Assembly (NCBI GenBank): GCA_002127415.1
Contig: MWJR01000230.1
Span: forward strand, 1 to 10,037
Source of the DNA: Calditrichaeota bacterium AABM5.125.24
GTDB lineage: Bacteria > Electryoneota > AABM5-125-24 > Hatepunaeales > Hatepunaeaceae
DNA: 10,037 nucleotides
Direction of reading: 5' to 3'
Part shown: in pieces, positions 1-4,595 of the stretch
How positions within the stretch are numbered: the first letter of the stretch is position 1
Layout of the letters: each line of letters starts with the position of its first letter
Translations under genes and position numbers: made by a program
Notes under the pieces: generated by a model
What the model saw: only the letters and a program-made list of their open reading frames with translations
Database searches by the model: none
Told to the model about the DNA's origin: nothing

Positions 1-455
<455 letters not shown>

Positions 456-534
456 AACCTCTCGAATGCGGATTGAGATTTAAATCCGAAATCGCATATC
501 CCTTCCCGGCAGATGATCAAGAGCTTTCGCTTCT

Positions 535-620
535 AAGTGATCAAGTGATCAAGTAATCAAGTGATCAAGTTATAGAAATCGTATTCTTGCTTACTTTATC
601 ACTTGCTCACTTGATCACTT
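535..620 (+). repeat. 8-bp tandem repeats forming a long imperfect hairpin
   Basis: Four units of the type 'tgatcaag' lie at 538-569 (the third is 'taatcaag'). About 20 nt further on, 588-620 holds the reverse-complement version, with units like 'tcacttgc' and 'tcacttga'. The two arms (about 535-566 against 589-620) pair over roughly 32 positions with about five mismatches. In the rRNA precursor this would be a long stem, so it may be a processing stem. It could also be a dispersed genome repeat that landed in the spacer. Confidence 0.7.
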
Positions 621-718
621 CCTTTGCGGCGCCGGTTCCGTTATGCGTTCCCCCCCCCAGCGCGACGGAGCCGGTTGCCGCAGCCCTTGACCGACGGGGC
701 ACGTTCCCGCGAAGCATG

Positions 719-800
719 CCCCAGCGCCTGTCCTGACGAAAGTCAGGAAAAGCTGGGAGCGGGAATCCAGCATCGTCATTCCGGCGAAGGCCGGAATCCA
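719..800. repeat. REP-like palindromic elements before 5S
   Basis: Two palindromes lie side by side. The first is 'tcctgac-gaaa-gtcagga' (731-748), a 7-bp stem with a GNRA loop, enclosed by 'cccagc' (720-725) pairing with 'gctggg' (752-757). The second is 'attccggc-gaag-gccggaat' (778-797), an 8-bp stem. The sequence around it ('cgtcattccggcgaaggccggaatcc') is of the widespread bacterial REP/dRS3-like type, here given only by resemblance. A related 'cccgcgaaggcgggg' core sits in the terminator at 4493-4544. The short ORFs across this region are by-products of the repeat. Confidence 0.65.
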
Positions 801-806
801 CAAATT

Positions 807-926
807 TCCTCGGAGACTATAGCGGACGGGTCACACCTCTTCCCATCCCGAACAGAGAAGTTAAGCCGTCCCGCGCCGATGGTACTGCCAGGGTAACCTG
901 GTGGGAGAGTAGGTCGCCTCCGGGGA
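807..926 (+). rRNA. rrf: 5S rRNA, complete
   Basis: The 120-nt length is exactly that of bacterial 5S. Helix I is intact: 'tcctcggag' (807-815) pairs with 'ctccgggga' (918-926). The conserved 'cccatcccgaacagagaag', 'ttaagcc' and 'gccgatggtactgcc' blocks are present. Helix IV is a perfect 'ccagg-gtaa-cctgg' stem, and 'gggagagtaggtcgcc' closes the molecule. A run of six T follows at 927-932. This is the only one of the five 5S-like sequences in the window that has both strands of helix I, so it is taken as the functional gene. Confidence 0.97.
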
Positions 927-945
927 TTTTTTCTGTCAATTATAA

Positions 946-1173
946 GTGATTATACATTTCAGCCGTCATGCACGTCGTCAGATGAAATGGCGGAAAATAA
1001 CCGAGGATGAAGTCAAGAAGGCAATCTTAAATCCATCAGACAAAACAACATCTGTAAGGAATAGGGTCAACTTGTGGGGACCTGAAGGTAGAAACAGGCT
1101 TAAAGTTACGGTTTCAGATTACGCTGACAAAATTGTCGTTGTAACTGTAGTAAGAAAGGAACTACAGAAGTGA
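946..1173 (+). CDS. DUF4258 family protein, putative toxin of module 1
   Basis: A 75-residue protein starting with GTG only 19 nt after the end of 5S rRNA. The N-terminus 'IIHFSRHARRQMKWRKITEDEV' and the later 'NRLKVTV..YADKIVVVTVV' strands fit the DUF4258 family, small proteins built like the RelE/BrnT-type fold and often found in mobile regions. His8 and Arg7 in 'SRHA' are the family's most conserved residues. No good Shine-Dalgarno sequence is seen before the GTG, so expression may depend on read-through from the rRNA operon. The stop overlaps the start of the next gene (GTGA), so the two are coupled. Function as a toxin is inferred from size, pairing and the neighbouring TA modules, and is not established. 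Confidence 0.8.
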   Translation: MIIHFSRHARRQMKWRKITEDEVKKAILNPSDKTTSVRNRVNLWGPEGRNRLKVTVSDYADKIVVVTVVRKELQK

Positions 1174-1382
1174 AACTCGAATATGACAAAGAAGTTGATG
1201 CCCTATACATCCGGATAGAGGAAGTAGAGGTCGCACGGACTGAGGAGCTTGAAGAGGGCATAAATCTGGACTTCGATACCAATGGCAAGCTCATCGGGAT
1301 TGAGATTCTTAATGCCCTGGACAGATATAACTCCCGCGACATCTTCACAGTAACCACAGAAGCTCTTGCCCTTAGTGAATAA
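1170..1382 (+). CDS. DUF2283 family protein, putative antitoxin of module 1
   Basis: A 70-residue acidic protein whose 'YDKEVDALYIRI' (5-16) and 'GINLDFDTNGKLIGIEIL' (30-47) are the two hallmark stretches of DUF2283. It starts at a GTG that overlaps the previous stop codon, with 'aaagga' at 1155-1160 as ribosome binding site. DUF2283 genes are frequently found directly behind DUF4258 genes, and the acidic partner of a small basic protein is the natural antitoxin candidate, but this is inference. The TAA stop at 1380-1382 is followed after only two bases by the first 5S rRNA fragment, so gene and fragment form one compact unit. Confidence 0.82.
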   Translation: MKLEYDKEVDALYIRIEEVEVARTEELEEGINLDFDTNGKLIGIEILNALDRYNSRDIFTVTTEALALSE

Positions 1383-1384
1383 TC

Positions 1385-1481
1385 AAGTTAAGCCGTCCTG
1401 CGCCGATGGTACTGCCTGGGTAACCTGGTGGGAGAGTAGGCTTAAAGTCCGGCATCTGACGGATCGCCTCCGGGGATTTTT
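1385..1481 (+). repeat. 5S rRNA 3'-half fragment, copy 2, with 23-nt insert
   Basis: Positions 1385-1440 match 858-913 of the real 5S gene in 54 of 56 positions with no gap. The 5S sequence resumes at 1464-1476 ('tcgcctccgggga') after an extra 23 nt (1441-1463), and is followed by five T. The 5' half of 5S, including one strand of helix I, is missing, so this cannot fold as 5S. One of the two substitutions (A to T at 1417, equivalent to 890) breaks a helix IV pair without compensation. The fragment begins two bases after the DUF2283 stop codon. Confidence 0.93.
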
Positions 1482-1485
1482 ATCT

Positions 1486-1555
1486 CGGTTCGCCAGTTCG
1501 TCGGTTCGACGATCCTGATTAGCCGGCTAACCGACTAACCAACTAAACGACTAAT
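1486..1555. repeat. Two short 8-bp tandem repeat tracts
   Basis: Between 5S copy 2 and hicB there are three 8-bp units of the form 'cggttcgc/cagttcgt/cggttcga' (1486-1509), then four units 'cggctaac/cgactaac/caactaaa/cgactaat' (1524-1555). The same period with different sequence is seen in the 23S-5S spacer. Function unknown. They lie where a promoter or leader of the hicBA pair would be. Confidence 0.75.
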
Positions 1556-1568
1556 TTGGGGGACATAG

Positions 1569-1781
1569 ATGCCGCACAACTTTCACATCGTCCTGGAGCA
1601 GGATGAAGACTGGATCATTGGGTATTGTCCGGAAGTTCCAGGCGCCAACGGTCAGGGCAAGACTGAGGAAGAATGTCGGCAGAATGTGCTGGATGCAGTT
1701 GAACTAATCATGCAATATCGCCTTGAGGAGGCATTGAGAGGCATTCCCCAGGATGCCCGGGTGGAAGTCCTTAATCGCTGA
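1569..1781 (+). CDS. hicB: HicB family antitoxin (module 2)
   Basis: A 70-residue HicB-type protein. It has the partial RNase H-like fold signature of the family: an N-terminal strand 'HNFHIVLEQDEDWIIGYCPEVPGA', then 'GQGKTEEECRQNVLDAVELIMQ', the turn and helix that follow the 'CPEVPG' motif (20-25). It is a short form without a C-terminal DNA-binding domain, so autoregulation by this protein alone is doubtful. A strong 'ggggga' ribosome site at 1558-1563 lies 5 nt before the ATG. It neutralises the HicA toxin encoded next. The TGA stop overlaps the hicA ATG by one base. The antitoxin-first order is the reverse of the E. coli hicAB order but common in this family. Confidence 0.9.
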   Translation: MPHNFHIVLEQDEDWIIGYCPEVPGANGQGKTEEECRQNVLDAVELIMQYRLEEALRGIPQDARVEVLNR

Positions 1782-1987
1782 TGAAACGCAGCGAATTCTT
1801 AAGGCATTTAAGACGTCATGGTTGTGTTCAAGTTCGTGAGGGGGCAAGCCATTCACTCTACCAAAATCTGGCTAACGGTCGGATAGAAGCAATTCCGCGC
1901 CACACGGAACTTCGGAATCTCCTCTTGCGAGGCATCTGTCATCGGCTCGGGATTCCTTCGCCTTGGGATTACGGTAGTGATAAATGA
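1781..1987 (+). CDS. hicA: HicA family mRNA interferase toxin (module 2)
   Basis: A 68-residue protein with the double-stranded RNA binding-like HicA fold. 'MKRSEFLRHLRRHGCVQVREGASHSLY' contains the conserved glycine-x-x-histidine segment with the putative catalytic His24. It is followed by 'NGRIEAIPRHTELRNLLLRGICHRLGI', the normal strand and C-terminal helix. HicA cleaves mRNA and is blocked by HicB. The start codon overlaps the hicB stop, which implies translational coupling. The gene looks intact. Homology to 5S rRNA begins again within a few bases after its stop. Confidence 0.9.
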   Translation: MKRSEFLRHLRRHGCVQVREGASHSLYQNLANGRIEAIPRHTELRNLLLRGICHRLGIPSPWDYGSDK

Positions 1988-1989
1988 CC

Positions 1990-2080
1990 TGGAAGTGCTA
2001 ACGCGGATGGCATTGTCCCGATTTATCGGGATGGGAGAGTAGGCTGAAAGTCCGGCATCTGACGGATCGCCTCCGGGTAA
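1990..2080 (+). repeat. 5S rRNA 3'-half fragment, copy 3, diverged, with 23-nt insert
   Basis: The right part is clear: 'gggagagtagg' (2033-2043), a 23-nt insert (2044-2066) almost identical to that of copy 2, then 'tcgcctccggg' (2067-2077). The left part ('aagtgctaacgcggatgg') is diverged but in the same order as 5S. The helix IV region is replaced by a perfect hairpin 'tcccgat-tt-atcggga' (2016-2031). There is no T-run; the downstream bases are 'taatttattag'. The exact left end is uncertain. Confidence 0.85.
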
Positions 2081-2098
2081 TTTATTAGTATTCAATTG

Positions 2099-2332
2099 AT
2101 GAGGTTTACAGAATTGATAGTTGAAACAGGGAATATCACATTGCGCCAGGATGAGGACGGCGTATGGATTGCCAACAGTCCTCTCCTTCCCGGTTGTCAC
2201 GCTTCGGGTGAAACTAAATATGAAGCTGTCTTAAATTTCCAGGAGGCAGCGAAGGCGCATCTGGAGGCGCTTAGGGATTCAGGAAGACCCATCCCTGAGG
2301 CCTTCAGAAAGAAGTTCATTCTGGTCGCTTGA
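2099..2332 (+). CDS. hicB: HicB family antitoxin (module 3)
   Basis: A 77-residue protein from the ATG at 2099; a TTG directly before it (2096) is a less likely start. 'LRQDEDGVWIANSPLLPGCHASGETKYEAVLNFQEAAKAHLEAL' is a standard HicB core, with the strand ending in a proline-glycine turn before the helix. The C-terminal 'RPIPEAFRKKFILVA' is typical for the group with a slightly longer tail. It is clearly a different lineage from the HicB at 1569, so the two hic modules are not a recent tandem duplication. No ribosome site is visible before the start, and only about 20 nt separate it from the 5S fragment. Confidence 0.88.
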   Translation: MRFTELIVETGNITLRQDEDGVWIANSPLLPGCHASGETKYEAVLNFQEAAKAHLEALRDSGRPIPEAFRKKFILVA

Positions 2333-2333
2333 T

Positions 2334-2576
2334 ATGCCTTCTAAGTATCCTGTCTGGAGTGCACTTAAGCTGGATAAGAGACTGCGCGAATTAGGATGTA
2401 AACTGATAAGAAAGTCTGGCAGCCATCGCCATTATTCCAATCCCTTCCAACCTGAACAGTTAATAACTTTTGCTGAACATACCGGAGACATTCCCCGCGG
2501 AATTGTTGAGGAAATAATTAAAGACCTTGGATTGACCAGGGAACAGTTCTACGATCCTAAGTTCAGACACAGGTAG
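2334..2576 (+). CDS. hicA: HicA family mRNA interferase toxin (module 3)
   Basis: An 80-residue HicA-type toxin starting one base after the hicB stop. 'LDKRLRELGCKLIRKSGSHRHYSNP' holds the glycine-serine-histidine segment with the putative catalytic His31. 'LITFAEHTGDIPRGIVEEIIKDLGLTREQF' is the typical strand, 'GDIP' turn and C-terminal helix. The N-terminal 'MPSKYPVWSALK' is longer than in the first HicA. Sequence difference from the HicA at 1781 is large, pointing to an independent origin. Two bases after the TAG stop the next 5S fragment begins. Confidence 0.9.
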   Translation: MPSKYPVWSALKLDKRLRELGCKLIRKSGSHRHYSNPFQPEQLITFAEHTGDIPRGIVEEIIKDLGLTREQFYDPKFRHR

Positions 2577-2578
2577 CC

Positions 2579-2650
2579 AAGTAGCACAGCCCCTTAAGGC
2601 ACAAGCCAGGGGGACCTGGTGGGAGAGTAGGTCGCCTCCGGGGATTTTTT
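2579..2650 (+). repeat. 5S rRNA 3'-half fragment, copy 4, without insert
   Basis: From 'gccaggg' (2605-2611) to 'gggga' (2640-2644) this follows the real 5S closely: 'acctggtgggagagtagg' runs straight into 'tcgcctccgggga', and six T follow, exactly as after the real gene. The 23-nt insert of copies 2, 3 and 5 is absent. The part corresponding to 'gccgatggtact' is replaced by 'ccccttaaggcacaa', which is shared with copy 5 but not with the others. The left end lies about two bases after the hicA stop. Confidence 0.9.
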
Positions 2651-2687
2651 GTAGATTCCATCAATTCTAAAAACTGGAGAAAGTTGA

Positions 2688-2897
2688 ATGTCTGAATCCA
2701 TAGATGATCTGGTAAACCGCGTAAAAACAATTACAGATAAAGAGAGGGAACAACTCTTTACCAGACTCCTGGATGACCCTGAACTACGCGAAGACCTTCT
2801 TGATCTGGCGTTGGTTCTTCAAGCAGAGTCTGATGGTGGAGAAGCAGTGAGCCTCGACGAATACCTCGCTGGAAAGCGCACCTATGACAGAAGGTAG
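2688..2897 (+). CDS. RelB-like antitoxin (module 4)
   Basis: A 69-residue, mostly helical acidic protein. 'IDDLVNRVKTITDKEREQLFTRLLDDPELREDLLDLALVLQ' gives two helices and 'GGEAVSLDEYLAGKR' is the C-terminal toxin-binding motif typical of antitoxins paired with RelE/ParE toxins. It neutralises the toxin encoded next. A good ribosome site 'ggagaaag' (2676-2683) precedes the ATG. The reading frame overlaps the toxin start by 14 nt. Short antitoxins like this are poorly conserved, so the assignment rests mainly on the partner gene and the C-terminal motif. Confidence 0.83.
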   Translation: MSESIDDLVNRVKTITDKEREQLFTRLLDDPELREDLLDLALVLQAESDGGEAVSLDEYLAGKRTYDRR

Positions 2898-3156
2898 AGT
2901 CTATGAGATTTACATATATCCTGCAGCACAGGGGGATCTTGACAAGCTACGGGAGAATATTCATTCACGAATAATCAGCAGGCTACGTTCATTGGAAGAG
3001 GAACCCAGACCACGGGGGTGTAAGAAGTTGACCGGTGCGCCTGATGTATATCGTATCCGAGTGGGCGATTATAGAATCCTTTACAGAATCATTGATAGAG
3101 ATAATGTTGTAAATATCCTGCGGGTTCCTCATCGTAGTCAGGCTTACAGAAAATGA
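2884..3156 (+). CDS. relE: RelE/ParE family toxin (module 4)
   Basis: A 90-residue RelE-type toxin. The family signature is complete: N-terminal 'YEIYIYPAAQGDLDKL' strand and helix, 'KKLTG' (47-51), 'YRIRVGDYRILY' (56-67) and the C-terminal 'RVPHRSQAYRK' with His83-Arg84 and Tyr88. This set is typical of the RelE group of ribosome-dependent mRNA-cleaving toxins rather than of the gyrase-poisoning ParE group, although sequence alone does not settle the target. The ATG lies inside the antitoxin gene (14-nt overlap). The gene ends about 34 nt before the fourth 5S fragment. Confidence 0.92.
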   Translation: MTEGRVYEIYIYPAAQGDLDKLRENIHSRIISRLRSLEEEPRPRGCKKLTGAPDVYRIRVGDYRILYRIIDRDNVVNILRVPHRSQAYRK

Positions 3157-3190
3157 ATAAAAGATTGCGAGGGAAGTAAGGCAATAATAT

Positions 3191-3319
3191 CGGACGATCC
3201 CGCCTCTTCCCATCCCTTACCAGAGAAGTTAAGCCGTCCTGCGCCTTTAGGCACAAGCCATGGCAACCTGGCGGGAGAGTAGGCTGAAAGTCCGGCTTCT
3301 GACGGATCGCCTCCGGGGA
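3191..3319 (+). repeat. Nearly full-length 5S rRNA pseudogene, copy 5, with 23-nt insert
   Basis: This is the longest extra copy. 'cggacgatcccgcctcttcc' and 'catcccttaccagagaag' correspond to 823-860 of the real gene, so the 5' domain is retained, lacking only about the first 16 nt with one strand of helix I. 'ttaagccgtcctgcgcc' carries the same C to T change as copy 2, and 'tttaggcacaagcca' shares the replaced segment of copy 4. After 'gggagagtagg' (3273-3283) comes the 23-nt insert (3284-3306), then 'tcgcctccgggga' (3307-3319). Lack of helix I and the insert argue against a functional 5S. Copy 5 is followed by the lipoprotein gene, not by another TA pair. Confidence 0.92.
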
Positions 3320-3352
3320 ATCTTTATCTTTATCATTACAAAGGGAGTCTTA

Positions 3353-4441
3353 ATGTCCAGCTACAGAATAAGTTTTCCAACACCTGTTTTAGTCCTCGCT
3401 GCGTTGATCGCACTGAACGGCTGTTCAATTTTCGCCCCTGAAGATGAGCCGGAGCAGGGCAGCATCCACGGCGTGGTTCGTTCCGAGACCGATAGTAGTG
3501 TGATTCGGGGGGCGATTGTCATACTCGATAATGAAGGTCGGACGGATACTACAGACGGGAGCGGATGTTACCGGTTTGAATCGCTTGATGTGGGGGAATA
3601 CTCCCTGACCTTCACCAAGGATGGTTTTGACACGGAGATCGTGGACGGGGTCGTGGTGCGAGATGGTGAGGGGACGACGGTCGATGTCAGCCTTGCCCCG
3701 TATGAGGAGGAAACCGGCGAACTTACCGGGCACGTGACAAGCGCCACCAGCGGTCTCGGCGTCGCGGGAGCTGCTGTGATAATCAACCAACTCGGGCTGT
3801 CCGGCACAACTGATGATAGCGGTGGTTATACCATCACCAGCATCCCCTGTGGGACCTTCAGTGTGACCGCATCGGCATCCGGTTACTATCCGAGCACCAA
3901 CGATTATGTGCTGATAGTCGATGATCAGACCGCTACCGCCGACTTCACCCTCTCCCCCGAGCTCGGTGGAGAGGCCGGCGCTTTAAGGATTATTCTCACC
4001 TGGGGTGTTGTGCCTTATGACCTCGATTCGCATATGAAGACGCCTTCGGTTGGAGGACGAATGCATCATATATATTATGCATCCAGGGGTGACAGTGCCG
4101 ACGCCCCCTATGTCTGGCTCGACATTGATGACGTCGATAGCTTCGGCCCCGAGACCATCACGGTGTATGCCGCTCGTTCTGGAACCTACTACTACTTCGT
4201 TCACAACTACTCCCAGTCCGTGAACCAAGAGAGCCCCGATATTACAACTTCCGACGCAGTGGTTCAGATCTACGACGCAAACGGTCCGAGGGAAACCTAC
4301 CATGTTCCCACGACCGGCTCCGGTCTTTACTGGAATGTATGTGAGATCGATCTTACGAGCAACGTCATTACATCGCGTAACGTTATCCAGCAGACCGAGC
4401 CGGGACCGTCGTCAACTATGAGCACCTTGCCGACAAAGTAG
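3353..4441 (+). CDS. Surface lipoprotein with carboxypeptidase-regulatory-like domains and DUF2135-like C-terminus
   Basis: From the ATG at 3353 the protein has 362 residues. This start is preferred over an upstream ATG at 3260 because it has a ribosome site ('aagggag' 3341-3347) and gives a proper lipoprotein signal peptide: hydrophobic 'PVLVLAALIALNGC' with lipobox LNGC and lipidated Cys24, and Ser at +2. The upstream extension is just translated 5S pseudogene. Residues about 36-116 and 122-201 are two carboxypeptidase-regulatory-like beta domains ('GVVRSETDSSVIRGAIVIL', 'GHVTSATSGLGVAGAAVII'). Residues about 209-335 ('LRIILTWGVVPYDLDSHM' to 'WNVCEIDL') resemble DUF2135/YfaP-type domains. 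It probably sits on the outer membrane or cell surface; its ligand is unknown. It ends at a strong terminator. Confidence 0.85.
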   Translation: MSSYRISFPTPVLVLAALIALNGCSIFAPEDEPEQGSIHGVVRSETDSSVIRGAIVILDNEGRTDTTDGSGCYRFESLDVGEYSLTFTKDGFDTEIVDGVVVRDGEGTTVDVSLAPYEEETGELTGHVTSATSGLGVAGAAVIINQLGLSGTTDDSGGYTITSIPCGTFSVTASASGYYPSTNDYVLIVDDQTATADFTLSPELGGEAGALRIILTWGVVPYDLDSHMKTPSVGGRMHHIYYASRGDSADAPYVWLDIDDVDSFGPETITVYAARSGTYYYFVHNYSQSVNQESPDITTSDAVVQIYDANGPRETYHVPTTGSGLYWNVCEIDLTSNVITSRNVIQQTEPGPSSTMSTLPTK

Positions 4442-4492
4442 TTGGAGGTAAGTTTCCCGGGAGATGTCCCCTTCATTTATTCCATTGTGTTG

Positions 4493-4544
4493 CCCGGTCA
4501 GCCCTGTTCCCGCGAAGGCGGGGATTGCTGGCCGGGTTTTCTTT
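4493..4544 (+). terminator. Rho-independent terminator behind the lipoprotein gene
   Basis: A 10-bp stem 'cccggtcagc' (4493-4502) with 'gctggccggg' (4527-4536), one G-T pair, followed by 'ttttcttt' (4537-4544). Its loop holds a second palindrome, 'cccgcgaaggcgggg' (4509-4523), of the same REP-like family as the element before 5S. It appears that a REP element sits inside the terminator loop. Confidence 0.85.
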
Positions 4545-4550
4545 AGTTCG

Positions 4551-4577
4551 CATTCCGCAATCCACATTCCGCAATCC
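4551..4577. repeat. Two direct copies of a 13-bp repeat
   Basis: 'cattccgcaatcc' occurs at 4551-4563 and 4565-4577 (period 14), and runs on into 'aatccgaaatc' (4573-4583). The latter 11-mer recurs at 483-493 and within the array at 5198-5225, so it is a dispersed motif of this genome. Confidence 0.8.
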
Positions 4578-4595
4578 GAAATCGACCATTTCAGA

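Larger units (their letters stand above)
456..806 (+). other. 23S-5S internal transcribed spacer
   Basis: This 350-nt spacer contains no tRNA and no credible protein gene, but is strongly structured. Just after 23S, 'atgcggatt' (467-475) and 'aatccgaaatcgcat' (484-498) can pair. A long imperfect hairpin has arms at about 535-566 and 589-620. A GC-rich stem joins 'gcggcgccggttccg' (626-640) with 'cggagccggttgccgc' (666-681). Two REP-like palindromes stand just before 5S. Such stems are plausible RNase III or other processing sites for the pre-rRNA, which is an inference. The spacer is longer than usual for a 23S-5S gap. Confidence 0.8.

Noticed and set aside
456..806. tRNA gene in the 23S-5S spacer
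   Set aside because: No cloverleaf or conserved 'ggttcga' T-arm in suitable context was found; the stems present are palindromic repeats.
607..896. Short open frames on both strands across the spacer and 5S
   Set aside because: They translate REP-like palindromes and 5S rRNA and have no independent coding signs.
1385..3319. 5S-like copies as functional 5S rRNA genes
   Set aside because: All lack the 5' strand of helix I, three have a 23-nt insert, and three have only about half of the molecule.
807..3320. CRISPR array or classical integron
   Set aside because: The repeated unit is an rRNA fragment separated by whole gene pairs, not short spacers. No integrase gene is in the window and the repeats do not show the attC core structure that I could recognise.
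807..3320. Assembly artefact from collapsed rRNA copies
   Set aside because: The four fragments differ from each other in length, insert and substitutions, and each is joined to a different intact gene pair; misassembly would give identical copies. Long-read confirmation would still be useful.
3260..3352. Longer N-terminus for the lipoprotein starting at 3260
   Set aside because: It is translated 5S pseudogene sequence including the 23-nt insert, and would bury the signal peptide. The ATG at 3353 has a ribosome site.
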